A stretch of DNA of 35,239 nt from Myxococcales bacterium (GCA_020201435.1 JAIVGS010000008.1:1-35239); one strand, 5' to 3'; positions 1 through 9,175 are shown, numbered from the stretch's first letter. Translations and numbers: made by a program. The notes: generated from the sequence alone by a model not told the origin.

Positions 1-2
1 TC

Positions 3-3000
3 GTTAACCTGCGCGCGGGACAGATCGATCTCGCTCTCGCCGGCGGTGTGTACCTGAATCTGCTGCCCGACAACCTGGTCGGCTTCTCGCGGATCGGCGC
101 GATCTCGCGCAAGGGCGAATGCCGCCCGTTCGACGCCAACGCCGATGGATTCGTGATGGGCGAAGGCGTCGGCGTGGTGGTGCTGAAGCGATTGCCCGAT
201 GCCCTGCGGGACGGCGACCGGATCTACGCCATCGTCAAGGGCGCCGCCGCCAACAACGACGGCCGCAGCGAAGGGCCGATGACGCCGCGCGCGGGCGGAC
301 AGCTCGACGCGCTGCGCGCCGCTTATCGCGACGCCGGTTTCTCGCCCGCGACGCTCGGGTACGTCGAGACCCACGGCACGGCGACGACGGTCGGCGACGC
401 GGTCGAGGTCGGCGCGCTGCGACAGCTCTTCGAGGAAGCGGGATGGACTCCCGACCAGGGCTCGCGCACCGCCATCGGATCGGTCAAGGCCAACATCGGC
501 CACACCATGTCGGCGGCGGGGATCGCCGGCCTGATCAAGGCCGCGCTCGCCCTGCACCACCGGGTGCTGCCGCCGCAGCCCTCGGTCGCCGAGGAAAATC
601 CGAAGCTCGAGCTCGCGCGGAGTCCATTCTTCCTGCCGCGGGCGCAGACGCCGTGGGAGCGGAATGGAGCTCCGCTGCGCGCCGGGGTCAGCTCGTTCGG
701 ATTCGGCGGGACGAACGCGCACCTCGCGCTCGAAGAAGCGCCGCGGGCGCAGCGGAAGAAGACGGTGGCGCCCCTGCGCAAGGCACGGGTCGAGCTGTTC
801 ATGCTCGCGGGCGAGCGCGCGTCGGTGGTGGCCAGGTTCGCGCGCGAGCTGGCGGATTCGCTTCCGCTGCTCCAGCGCGAGGGACACGCGTTGTGCGACG
901 TCGCGTTCACGCTCTCGCAACGCGCGCACGCCGGTGCGCGGCTGGCGGTGACCGCGGATTCGTTCGACCAGCTCGCGGTGCGGCTGCGCGAAGCCGCCGC
1001 GGCGCTCGACGCGCGGGGCGATCGCGCTCCGGATGCGATGGCGCCCCCGGAGCCGGCCGCGCCGGCGCAGCTTCTGCCCGGCGTCGTCTTCGCGCAGGGG
1101 CCGCTCGTCGATCGCAAGGTTGCGCTGCTCTTCCCGGGACAGGGCGCGCAGAGGGTCGGTCTGTTGCGCGAGGCGTACGAGCAGGTTCCGGCGTTCGCCG
1201 AAGCGTTCGAGGCGCTCGATCCTTCCGGCGCGCTGCGAAAGGCGCTGTACGCCGAGCCGTCGCTCGAGGCCGAGAACCGGCTGACCGCGACCGAGGTCTG
1301 CCAGCCGGTGATGGCCGCCGTAGGTCTCGCCCTGCACGCGGTCCTGCGGCGGATGGGTGTGGAGGCCGACTTCATGCTCGGCCACAGCCTCGGGGAGTTC
1401 GCGGCGGCGGCGGCGGCGGGTATCCTCGGCCCGGAGGAGTGCGTGCGCCTCGTCGCGCGCCGCGGCGAGGCGATGGTCGCGCTCGAGCTGCAGGATCCCG
1501 GCGCGATGGCCTCGGCGGCGGCCGATCGCGAGACGGTGGCGCAAGCGGTGGACGGCATCGACGGCGCCGTGCTGGCGAATCTGAACCACCCGAAGCAGAC
1601 GGTGATCTCGGGCACGACCGAAGGCGTCCGCCGCGCGGCCGAAGGCTTGTCTGCTCATGGCATACAAGTCACGTTCCTCGACGTGTCGCACGCGTTCCAT
1701 TCGCCGCTGATGCAGGGCATCGAGCCGGCGATGCGCGAGCTGATCGAGCGGCAGGCGATCGCGCCGGCGAGAGCGACCGTGGTGAGCGCGATCACCGGCG
1801 AGCCCTATCCGGACGATCCGCGCGAGATCTGGATCCGCCACGCGACCGCGCCGGTCGATTTCGTCTCCGCGCTGCGCAGAGTGGCCGGTCTCGGCGCGCG
1901 CGTCTTCATCCAGGTCGGCGCCGGCGCGGTGCTGAGCGCGTTCGTCAAGGCGACGGTGCCGGAGGAGCAGCGGCTGGTGAACGTCGCGCTCGCCAGCCGC
2001 GAAGAGGACGGGCTCGCGCAGCTCGCGATCGCGACCGGACAGCTCTGGACGGCCGGCGTTCCGCTCGATACGTCCGTTCTCTACCAGGGCCGCGGCGCGG
2101 ATCTGGTCACGCTGCCGCCGACGCCGCTCGACACGCAGCCGTACTGGCCGATCGAGCGCCCGAAGAAACCGCAGGAGGCGCTCCAGATGAGCAACGCCAA
2201 CGACGACAAGGTCGATCCACTGGTCGCGCTGTTCCGCGAGCAGGTCGCGCTGATGCAGGAGCAGGCGAGGATGCTCGAAGAGCGCGGCCTGGAAAGCCCT
2301 CGACCCTCGGTTCTCGGGCCTCAGCCTGCCCCGGCACCGCGGCCCGTTGCCGTGCAGCCGCCTGCGCCTCCCAAATCCGCCGAGGCCCGAGGTCCGAGGC
2401 CCGAGGTCAATCGCGTCTCGCGGACGATCATCTCGTCGGTGGCGCGGATCAGCGCATTCCCGGCCGAAGCGATCAAGCCGGCGCAGACGCTGGTCGGGGA
2501 TCTCGGGTTCGACTCGCTGATGACCGTCGAGCTGGACACCGACATCGGGAAGGCGTTCCCCGGCCTCGGCGCGCTGCCGCGCAGTCTCCTCGGGGTGCAG
2601 ACGACGGTGCAGGACGTCATCGATCACGTCTCGCGCGCGATCTCTTCCCCGCCGCTGCCCACGCTGTCCGCGGCGCTCGGTGCGGTCGCGAGCGAGGGGC
2701 CCGAGCTGCTGCGCTTCGCGCCGGTCCCGGTCGAGGTGAAGCTGCCGCCGAAACCGCCCGCCGAGAGTCCGTTGCCGAAGACGATCGCGATCGCGCGCGA
2801 CTCGCACGGCGTCGCCGAAGCGTTGACCAAGCTCCTCGAAGCGGCCGGCCACACCGTCGTCGAGTCAGCGTCGCAGGCGGGCGGCGCGATCGTTCTCGCC
2901 CTCGACCGGCCCGATCTCCTCGAAACGCACCGGTTGGCGCGCTCGCAGGTCGAGGGCGGCACGCTCGTCGTCGCGACCGCGTCGATCGACGAGCCTGCCG

Positions 3001-5993
3001 CCAACGCGGCGATCGGCGGTTATCTCAAGTCCCTCGCGCGCGAGCGGACCGAGGAGCTCGTCAAGCACGTCGAGGTGCGCCTCGAGGACGGCCCCGCCGC
3101 GATCGCGCAGGCGATCTTCGACGAGATTCGGTCGGGCAATGCCGCGCCCGAGGTCCGCTGGACCGGGGGCAGGCGGTTCGAAATCGAATTGCAGCCGGCG
3201 CCATCGGGCGAGCCGATCGAGATCGGCGTCGACGACGTCGTCCTGGTCACCGGCGGCACGCGCGGCATCGGGCTCAAGATCGCGCAGTCCCTCGCCCGCA
3301 AAGGCGCGAAAGTCGTCGTCGCCGGACGCAAGCCGCCGGCCGACCCGTCGTTGACGTTCGCGAAGTGGGACGTGACGAAGCTCCCCGGCGACGCTCTCGA
3401 CGCGGCGCGCCAACTGCACGGCGGGTTCACCGTCCTCATTCATGCGGCGGGCATCACCGAGGATGCGCCGGTCGCCGACACCGACGAAGGTTCGCTCGAG
3501 CGCGTGCTCGCTCCGAAGGTGACGGGCCTGCAGGTCGCGCTCGGCGTCACCCGGCAGGACCCGGTTCGCCTCGTCGTCGGCATCTCGAGCTGGGCCGGCC
3601 GATTCGGAAATGCCGCGCAGGCGTCGTACGCAGCTGCCAACGCCGCGCTCTCGGCCGAGCTCGCCGCGCTGAAGCGCGTCCCGGCCCTTTCGCTCGAATA
3701 CCCCCCGTGGGACGGCACCGCGATGGTGGCGAAGATTCCGCCGCTGGTCCGCGCGGCGCTGATCGAGCAAGGGGTGCCCTTCATCGACGACGCCTCGGGC
3801 ATCGCCGCCTTCGAGGAAGCGCTGCGATCGGGCGCGCGCGGGGCGATCGTGCTCGCACACGCGCGGCCGGCGCGGCGCGCGGAATACAAGCTTCAGATGC
3901 ACGTCTCGCGCAGCGAGCACCTCTATCTCGACGATCACCAGCTCGCGGGACAGCCGGTATTGCCGCTCGCGGCGGCCCTCGATCTCGTCGCCTACGCCGC
4001 GGTCGAGGCGACCGGCAAGCACGGCGCGCCGATCCTGGTGCGCGACTTCGGGCTCAAGCAGCCGGTGCGCATTCCCCAGGCAGCGCAATTCACCGTCTCG
4101 GTCGGCGGTGAGAAGGAGCTGGCGGTCGCGCTCTCCTCGACGCCGGCCGCGGGTCCGCGCACATTCTCGCGGGCGCCGGCGTACACCGCGTTTGCAACGC
4201 CGGGCGCGGACGTCGGGACCGCTCTCGGATCCGTCGGGCCGGCTCCGGCTGCTTCGACCCGCGCCGATCTGCCGATGTCGTTGGATGAGTTTTATAGCGG
4301 ATATACTTTCCACGGCCCGCGGATGCGCGGCATCCTCGCCATCGAACAGATCACGCCGCAGGGGATCGTCGGCACGGTCAGGACCAGCACGCCGAAGGAC
4401 TGGATCCGGGATCCGTCCCGCGGCGAATGGACGGTCGATCCGCTGGCGCTCGACGGCGCGTTTCAGCTCGCGGCGTACTGGGCGTGGGCGCATCTCCAGC
4501 GAGCGGGCTTCCCGATCGGGATCGAAGAGTACGTGCAGCTCGCGCCGCTCGGCGAAGGCCCGGTGCGCGCGTCGCTGACGCTCGAGCAGTCGAGCGGCGA
4601 CGAAGTGCGCGGGACCATCGTCCTGCAGTCGCGCGACGGCCGCGTGGTCGCCGTCGCGCGGGGCGTGACCGGCGAGTTCAAGCATCGCGACCCGCGGTTC
4701 CTGATCGGACGGGCGGTCTCGGCCGCGAAACCGGCGCCGGCCGAAAAGCCGATCGACGAGTCGACCTGGCGGATCGAGCTCTTCCCCGAAGTCCAGGAGC
4801 TGGAACAGCGCCTCGGGCTTGCGGCTGCGTTCGGGCTCAAGAACCCGTACTTCAACGTCCACGAGCGCGTCACCAACGACACCTCGGTGATCGGCGGCCG
4901 CACGGTGATCAACTGGTCCTCGTACAACTACCTCGGCCTCTCCGGCGATCCGAACGTGTCGAAAGCCGCGCAGGCCGCGATCGAGCGGTACGGCACGAGC
5001 GTCTCGGCATCTCGGGTCGCGAGCGGCGAGAAGCCGCTGCACCGCGAGCTCGAGCAGGAGCTGGCCGGCTTCCTCGGCACCGAGGATTCGATCGTCTTCG
5101 TCTCCGGCCACGGCGTCTTCGTGACCGTCATCGGCCACGTCGTCGGCGACGGCGATCTGATCCTCCACGACGCGCTGGCGCACGACTGCATCCTCGGCGG
5201 CGCGAAGCTCTCGGGCGCGAAGCGGCGGCCGTTCCCGCACAACGACTGGCAGAACCTCGAGCGCCAGCTGCAGCAGCTGCGCCCGCACTACAAGCGCGTG
5301 CTGATCGCGGTCGAGGGCGTCTACTCGATGGACGGCGACATCTGTCCGCTGCCGAAGTACATCGAGCTCAAGAAGAAGTATGGCGCGCTGCTCCTGGTCG
5401 ACGAGGCGCACTCGATCGGCGTCCTCGGAGACACCGGCCGCGGCGTCGGCGAACACTTCCACGTCGATCGCGCGGACGTCGATTTCTGGATGGGCACGAT
5501 GTCGAAGTCGCTGGCGTCGTGCGGCGGGTACGTCGCCGGATCGAAAGCGCTGGTGCAGTACCTCAAGTACACCGCGCCCGGGTTCATCTACAGCGTCGGC
5601 ATCTCGCCCGCCAACGCCGGCGCCGCGCTCGAGGCGCTCCGGCAGCTGAAGACGCACCCCGAGAAGGTGCAGCGGCTGCACGAGCGCGCGCGGCTGTTCC
5701 TCAAGCTCGCCCGCGAGAAGCGCATCGACACCGGCTTCTCGGAAGGAAGCGCCGTGGTTCCGGCGATCCTCGGCAACTCGCTGCACGCGCTGCAGGTCTC
5801 GGACGGCCTCAAGCAGCGGGGCATCAACGTGCAGCCGATCCTCTACCCGGCGGTCGAGGAGACCGCCGCGCGGCTGCGGTTCTTCTGCACCGCGACGCAC
5901 ACCGAGCAGCAGATCCGCGAGACGGTCGAGATCCTCGCCGAGGAGATCGAGCGCGTCCGCTCCGAATCCGACGCTTCGACGGGAACGGTGTAA
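3..5993 (+). CDS. PfaA-like type I polyketide synthase fused to alpha-oxoamine synthase (5' end outside window)
   Basis: The reading frame is open from the first bases, so the N-terminus and the KS active-site Cys lie upstream. Numbering from base 3, the domains are: KS (HGTAT His near 124, NIGHT His near 167); AT with GHSLGE Ser near 462 and HAFHS near 563, the malonyl-CoA-type signature; one ACP (GFDSLM, Ser near 838); KR (TGGTRGIG near 1083, YxxxN Tyr near 1209); DH (DHQLAGQPVLP His near 1312, LDGAFQ Asp near 1484); and a C-terminal fold-type I PLP domain from about 1600 (DEAHSIGVLG near 1800, TMSKS Lys near 1835) of the AONS/serine palmitoyltransferase/KBL family. No ER and no thioesterase are seen. 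ACP before KR and DH is the order of PUFA/secondary-lipid synthases. The AOS domain is known in such enzymes to offload acyl-ACP by condensation with an amino acid and loss of CO2. An amino-ketone lipid product is inferred; the amino acid and chain length cannot be read. Confidence 0.93.
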   Translation, partial: VNLRAGQIDLALAGGVYLNLLPDNLVGFSRIGAISRKGECRPFDANADGFVMGEGVGVVVLKRLPDALRDGDRIYAIVKGAAANNDGRSEGPMTPRAGGQLDALRAAYRDAGFSPATLGYVETHGTATTVGDAVEVGALRQLFEEAGWTPDQGSRTAIGSVKANIGHTMSAAGIAGLIKAALALHHRVLPPQPSVAEENPKLELARSPFFLPRAQTPWERNGAPLRAGVSSFGFGGTNAHLALEEAPRAQRKKTVAPLRKARVELFMLAGERASVVARFARELADSLPLLQREGHALCDVAFTLSQRAHAGARLAVTADSFDQLAVRLREAAAALDARGDRAPDAMAPPEPAAPAQLLPGVVFAQGPLVDRKVALLFPGQGAQRVGLLREAYEQVPAFAEAFEALDPSGALRKALYAEPSLEAENRLTATEVCQPVMAAVGLALHAVLRRMGVEADFMLGHSLGEFAAAAAAGILGPEECVRLVARRGEAMVALELQDPGAMASAAADRETVAQAVDGIDGAVLANLNHPKQTVISGTTEGVRRAAEGLSAHGIQVTFLDVSHAFHSPLMQGIEPAMRELIERQAIAPARATVVSAITGEPYPDDPREIWIRHATAPVDFVSALRRVAGLGARVFIQVGAGAVLSAFVKATVPEEQRLVNVALASREEDGLAQLAIATGQLWTAGVPLDTSVLYQGRGADLVTLPPTPLDTQPYWPIERPKKPQEALQMSNANDDKVDPLVALFREQVALMQEQARMLEERGLESPRPSVLGPQPAPAPRPVAVQPPAPPKSAEARGPRPEVNRVSRTIISSVARISAFPAEAIKPAQTLVGDLGFDSLMTVELDTDIGKAFPGLGALPRSLLGVQTTVQDVIDHVSRAISSPPLPTLSAALGAVASEGPELLRFAPVPVEVKLPPKPPAESPLPKTIAIARDSHGVAEALTKLLEAAGHTVVESASQAGGAIVLALDRPDLLETHRLARSQVEGGTLVVATASIDEPAANAAIGGYLKSLARERTEELVKHVEVRLEDGPAAIAQAIFDEIRSGNAAPEVRWTGGRRFEIELQPAPSGEPIEIGVDDVVLVTGGTRGIGLKIAQSLARKGAKVVVAGRKPPADPSLTFAKWDVTKLPGDALDAARQLHGGFTVLIHAAGITEDAPVADTDEGSLERVLAPKVTGLQVALGVTRQDPVRLVVGISSWAGRFGNAAQASYAAANAALSAELAALKRVPALSLEYPPWDGTAMVAKIPPLVRAALIEQGVPFIDDASGIAAFEEALRSGARGAIVLAHARPARRAEYKLQMHVSRSEHLYLDDHQLAGQPVLPLAAALDLVAYAAVEATGKHGAPILVRDFGLKQPVRIPQAAQFTVSVGGEKELAVALSSTPAAGPRTFSRAPAYTAFATPGADVGTALGSVGPAPAASTRADLPMSLDEFYSGYTFHGPRMRGILAIEQITPQGIVGTVRTSTPKDWIRDPSRGEWTVDPLALDGAFQLAAYWAWAHLQRAGFPIGIEEYVQLAPLGEGPVRASLTLEQSSGDEVRGTIVLQSRDGRVVAVARGVTGEFKHRDPRFLIGRAVSAAKPAPAEKPIDESTWRIELFPEVQELEQRLGLAAAFGLKNPYFNVHERVTNDTSVIGGRTVINWSSYNYLGLSGDPNVSKAAQAAIERYGTSVSASRVASGEKPLHRELEQELAGFLGTEDSIVFVSGHGVFVTVIGHVVGDGDLILHDALAHDCILGGAKLSGAKRRPFPHNDWQNLERQLQQLRPHYKRVLIAVEGVYSMDGDICPLPKYIELKKKYGALLLVDEAHSIGVLGDTGRGVGEHFHVDRADVDFWMGTMSKSLASCGGYVAGSKALVQYLKYTAPGFIYSVGISPANAGAALEALRQLKTHPEKVQRLHERARLFLKLAREKRIDTGFSEGSAVVPAILGNSLHALQVSDGLKQRGINVQPILYPAVEETAARLRFFCTATHTEQQIRETVEILAEEIERVRSESDASTGTV

Positions 5994-6013
5994 CGATGGT
6001 ACGGCTTCAAGCG

Positions 6014-6094
6014 CACCGCGGAGGCGCGGAGGACGCGGAGATTTTCTTAAAAAAACAAACTCCGCGAACCTCTGCGTTCTCCGTCTCCGCGGTG
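6014..6094. repeat. intergenic imperfect palindrome between convergent genes, possible bidirectional terminator
   Basis: The left arm starts CACCGCGGAGGCG (6014) and the right arm ends TCTCCGCGGTG (6094). The arms are imperfect reverse complements and flank an AT-rich centre that includes a run of seven A (about 6050-6056). It fills the 112-base gap between the PKS stop and the stop of the convergent thioredoxin-like gene. The position and foldback suit a shared transcription terminator; the form also resembles dispersed intergenic palindromes common in GC-rich genomes. Only one copy is in the window, so dispersal cannot be judged. Confidence 0.55.
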
Positions 6095-6105
6095 AGATTT
6101 TGCAG

Positions 6106-6615
6106 TTAGCGGCTGAACGCGACGAGCAGGTGCGGATTCGAGAGGGCGCGGTCGGGCAGCAGATGCGGCGGTCCCTGATGGGGGACGACCGCCACCGCGG
6201 GAACACCGGAGACGCCGAAGCGCGCAGCCAGCTTGTGCTCGCCGACGCCGCCGTCGGGATCGACGCGCACCTTGACCACGTCGGCAAGGAACGATTTCAC
6301 CTCGGGTGAAGCGAGCACTTCATGCTCGAACTCGCGGCATGGCTCGCAAGCGCGCTTCTGGAAATAGATCACCATGTTCGCGCGCGCCGACTGGCGCTCG
6401 AGCTCGGCGCCCTCGTACCCGCTGGCGCCGAGATACCAGGCGGGGGTGATCGGGGCCGACGGTTTCTGTGCCGAAGGCGGCGGCAGCCTCGGCGCGATCT
6501 CACGCTGCTTCTCGAGACCCTCGGCGAAGAGACGCGAGCGCAGGCCGCCGACGTCGAGGACGAGCGTGCCGGCGAACGCGAACGCGGCGAGCAGCATCAG
6601 TGCGCCGATGCGCAT
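6106..6615 (-). CDS. Exported or membrane-anchored thioredoxin-fold protein
   Basis: A 169-residue protein with an N-terminal hydrophobic segment (about residues 3-20), a proline-rich linker, then a thioredoxin-like domain from about residue 75. The CEPC motif follows the beta strand MVIYFQK and fits a CxxC redox site; SGVPAVAVV near residue 140 carries the expected cis-proline. The fold resembles thioredoxin_7/DsbD-C-type domains that work in the periplasm on protein disulfides. The ATG at 6615 has no Shine-Dalgarno but has TAGAGT (6627-6622 on this strand) six bases before it, so a leaderless start is possible. It follows the HelD-like gene by 9 bases and may be the end of the aroF-ubiE unit. 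The substrate is unknown; a role in cytochrome or respiratory maturation is only a guess from the menaquinone context. Confidence 0.75.
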   Translation of the reverse strand: MRIGALMLLAAFAFAGTLVLDVGGLRSRLFAEGLEKQREIAPRLPPPSAQKPSAPITPAWYLGASGYEGAELERQSARANMVIYFQKRACEPCREFEHEVLASPEVKSFLADVVKVRVDPDGGVGEHKLAARFGVSGVPAVAVVPHQGPPHLLPDRALSNPHLLVAFSR

Positions 6616-6624
6616 GCGGAGACT

Positions 6625-8490
6625 CTATCCGATCAGCGGCGAGGGCGTTCCCGCCGCCGCGAGCAGGAGCTGCGCCGACGCGCGCGTCGCCGCGACGTAC
6701 AACGCGCGGCGGGCCTCGGGCGTATCCGCGTAACGGCCGGCGGCGACGTCGGGAACCACGACGTGATCGAACTCGAGACCCTTCACTTCCGGGACGCAGG
6801 TGACCTGTGCGCCCGGTCCGAAGCGGAACGCGCCCTCGAGCGCGAGGTGCACCGGGAGGCCCATCCGGAGGACGCGCGCGAGCTGCGCGGCGTCGAGCGG
6901 GGATCGGCAGACGACCGCCGCGGCCGCCAGCGGATCGCTGGAATCGAGATCGCGCAGCGCGTCGACCAGCCACGAGGCGAGATGGCACTCGTCCTGAAAG
7001 CGCGCCAGCGGGAATCCCGATTTTCCCGCGGGCTGCCGCAAGCCGCGCGCGAACGCGGTCACCTCCGGCGGGCAGCGATAGCTGACTTCGAGCACCGCCC
7101 GGCGGTGGTCGCGCGCGCCGAGCTCCGCCATCGTCGCGTCCCAGCTCCGGAAGCCGGCGGCCGGATCGACCTGCTGCGCGGCGTCGCCGGCGACGATCAA
7201 CGTTCCGCCGCGCGCGACGCAGCGGCCGAGCAGCGCGAGCTCGAGCGGCGCCAGCTCCTGCGCCTCGTCGATCAGCAGGCAGTGGTATCGGCTCGGCGAA
7301 GCGGGTGCGACCTTCTCGCGTTCCGCGCGGAGGCGCTCGAGCTCGAACAGCACCGCGTAGTCTTCGGCGTCGACGGTTTCCGCATCCTCGGTCGGGGTAC
7401 CCTCGTCGATCGAGCGCCCGTCGAGAGCGACGAGCCGGTCCTCGGAGACATGTCCGTATTGGCGCTCGGTGCTCTCCGTGAACTGGATGCGCGTGTGCTC
7501 CACCGCCTCGGCGGCCGCGGCGATCGGGAGGCCGCCGTCGGCGCGACGCACCACGTCGTCCATCAGCGCGCGGTCGCCGAACAGCGCGTGCAGATCCTCG
7601 CGGCGCGCGAGCTTCGCGCGGCGGCGCCCGTCCTCCTCCGCCCGTGGCGGCGCCCGCCGCGCGAGCTGCGCGAGGATCGGGCGCAGCGCCTCGTGCCGCT
7701 TCAGTCGCATCACCGCCGGGCTCGCGTTCTCGCTCTCGCGGCGGCGCAGATCCGGAAAGACCCGGCGGGCCTGCTTCGAAGCGAACTTCTCCCAGGTCCA
7801 GGTCTCGACGTCGTCGAGCCCGAGGCGGTGCAGGAGCGATTCGATCAGGCGCCGCAGCCCTTCGTTCGGCACCACGCAGGCGGCGCGAAACCGTTCGTTG
7901 CCGCGCAGGCGCAGCGCGCGCAGCCGATGCAGCGCGACGGTGGTCTTGCCGCAACCCGCTTCGCCGAGGATCAGGACTGTCTCGCGGTCGGCAAGGTCGA
8001 CCACCTCGCGCTGCGCCTCGTCGAGCTCGACGTCGATCGGCGACGCGGGCCGCGATCGCAGGCCTGCCGGGCGCGGCGACAGCCGGGGAAGCTCCGGCAG
8101 CGGCAGCTCCCGCCAAGAGCCGCCTCGCCGCGAGATCATGCCTCGCGGCGTGGTCACCTCGACCAGCTCGCCCTGTTCGAAGAGGACCAGGTTGCGCTGC
8201 ACCACGAGTCCCTCGACCTTGCGGCGGCCACCGTTCTCGTCGACCAGCTCGACCTCGTACTCCTCGCCCTCCGCGTATCCGAAGAAGACTTCCGCGAGCG
8301 GCGCGGTGCGCCAGTCGATGATCGTGACGCCCTCGCCGCGCCGGAAGGTGCCACCGAGGAGGATGTCGGCCTCGCGTCCATCGGCATATCGAAGCCGCAG
8401 GTGCGCGTGATACGGGGCGCGCGAAGCGGGCAGGAGCTTGCGCGCGCGGGCGAGGACCTCGAGCTGCTGTTCGAGACGGACCTTGTCCAC
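6625..8490 (-). CDS. HelD/UvrD-like superfamily 1 ATPase
   Basis: A 621-residue protein with an N-terminal beta-rich domain of about 150 residues, a Walker A motif GEAGCGKTT near residue 175, a Walker B region LLIDEAQELAP near 370 with AGDAAQQ after it, and C-terminal motifs EVKGLEFDHVVVPD and RRALYVAATRA (superfamily 1 motifs V and VI). The layout, with coiled N-terminus and DWRTAPLAEVFFG, matches the HelD/helicase IV group. In other bacteria HelD removes stalled RNA polymerase from DNA; whether this shorter member does so is inference. The GTG start at 8490 lies 13 bases after the ubiE stop, has no Shine-Dalgarno, and has TAGAAT (8506-8501 on this strand) ten bases upstream, suggesting its own promoter and a very short leader. 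UvrD-type DNA helicase is the alternative call. Confidence 0.82.
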   Translation of the reverse strand: MDKVRLEQQLEVLARARKLLPASRAPYHAHLRLRYADGREADILLGGTFRRGEGVTIIDWRTAPLAEVFFGYAEGEEYEVELVDENGGRRKVEGLVVQRNLVLFEQGELVEVTTPRGMISRRGGSWRELPLPELPRLSPRPAGLRSRPASPIDVELDEAQREVVDLADRETVLILGEAGCGKTTVALHRLRALRLRGNERFRAACVVPNEGLRRLIESLLHRLGLDDVETWTWEKFASKQARRVFPDLRRRESENASPAVMRLKRHEALRPILAQLARRAPPRAEEDGRRRAKLARREDLHALFGDRALMDDVVRRADGGLPIAAAAEAVEHTRIQFTESTERQYGHVSEDRLVALDGRSIDEGTPTEDAETVDAEDYAVLFELERLRAEREKVAPASPSRYHCLLIDEAQELAPLELALLGRCVARGGTLIVAGDAAQQVDPAAGFRSWDATMAELGARDHRRAVLEVSYRCPPEVTAFARGLRQPAGKSGFPLARFQDECHLASWLVDALRDLDSSDPLAAAAVVCRSPLDAAQLARVLRMGLPVHLALEGAFRFGPGAQVTCVPEVKGLEFDHVVVPDVAAGRYADTPEARRALYVAATRASAQLLLAAAGTPSPLIG

Positions 8491-8503
8491 GCCGCGGCGG
8501 ATT

Positions 8504-9175
8504 CTACTTCCGGATCCCGATGTAGATGAACGCGGTGCCGAAGGTCAGCGGGTGGGCGGCGACGCTGTCGAAACAATCGGCTTCGCGCATCAGCGCGAGG
8601 AACTTCTCGCCGGCCGGAAAGCGCGCCGCGGTGCGCGGGAGATATTCGTACGCGGCGCGGTTGCCGGTGAGCAGGCCGCCGACGATCGGCATCACCCCGC
8701 GGCTGTAGGCGCGGAACAGTGCGCCGAACGCGCCGCGGGGCTGCCCGAACTCGAGCACGACGACGCGTCCTCCGGATTTCACGACCCGCGCCATCTCGCG
8801 CAGACAGCGCACCGGATCGTCGACGTTGCGAATTCCGAACGCGATCGACGAGACGTCGAAGGTCGCAGTGGAGAACGGCAGCTGCATCGCGTCGGCGACG
8901 GCGAACTCGACCGCGCCGCGCGCCTTGCGCCGCGCGGGCTCGAGCATCTCCTCGCAGAAGTCAGTGCCGATGACTTTAGAACGCGCGTTATGAAATTGTA
9001 ACGCGAGATCTCCGGTGCCCGTCGCGCAGTCGAGAACGCGATCGCCGGGGCCGACGCGCGCCAGGCGCACCGCCTCGCGCCGCCAGCCGTTGTGGACGCC
9101 GAGCGAGAGGACCTCGTTGGCCGCATCGTACCGGCCGGCGATCGAGGCGAACATGCGGCGCACCTCGGCGCTCAC
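8504..9175 (-). CDS. ubiE: Demethylmenaquinone methyltransferase (UbiE/MenG)
   Basis: Class I SAM methyltransferase of 223 residues performing the last step of menaquinone synthesis, C-methylation of demethylmenaquinone. Family marks seen: FASIAGRYDAANEVLSLG at the N-terminus, motif I VLDCATGTGDLAL near residue 47, FGIRNVDDP near 115 and the C-terminal FGTAFIYIGIRK. I choose the GTG at 9175: it overlaps the aroF stop as GTGA and is preceded by a strong AGGAGG (9189-9184 on this strand) at an 8-base gap. A start 11 codons earlier is open but would overlap aroF more and has no such site. Odd: the loop just after motif I carries a low-GC palindromic repeat (8975-9007) encoding the run QFHNARSK, where family members usually have an Ala/Arg-rich helix; the frame is kept. 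Confidence 0.93.
   Translation of the reverse strand: MSAEVRRMFASIAGRYDAANEVLSLGVHNGWRREAVRLARVGPGDRVLDCATGTGDLALQFHNARSKVIGTDFCEEMLEPARRKARGAVEFAVADAMQLPFSTATFDVSSIAFGIRNVDDPVRCLREMARVVKSGGRVVVLEFGQPRGAFGALFRAYSRGVMPIVGGLLTGNRAAYEYLPRTAARFPAGEKFLALMREADCFDSVAAHPLTFGTAFIYIGIRK
8975..9007 (-). repeat. AACGCGCGTT palindromic element, copy in ubiE
   Basis: A 33-base patch much richer in A/T than its surroundings, containing the palindrome AACGCGCGTT with TTACAATTTCAT on one side and CTAAA on the other (gene-strand reading). Near-matches occur in menD (12041-12070, same orientation and reading phase relative to the gene) and menE (16456-16495, two units, opposite orientation). In ubiE it encodes about residues 57-67 in frame. 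Seen directly; mobility is inference. Confidence 0.7.

Noticed and set aside
119-4111. Second + strand frame through the PKS
   Set aside because: Arg-rich out-of-phase reading with no KS, AT or ACP motif.
4281-4307. TTGGAT and TATACT inside the PKS as a promoter
   Set aside because: Spacing is only 15 bases, and the codons encode the DH-domain residues FYSGYTFHG. No gene starts nearby on that strand.
2865-6287. Very long open frame on the - strand opposite the PKS (over 1100 codons)
   Set aside because: It is Arg/Asp/Leu-rich with no recognisable domain, and the + strand frame has complete PKS and PLP motifs. Long antisense frames are common in GC-rich genes.
6322-8529. Long + strand open frame opposite the HelD-like gene
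   Set aside because: Low-complexity Arg/Glu/Ala composition and no motifs, while the - strand encodes all helicase motifs in order.
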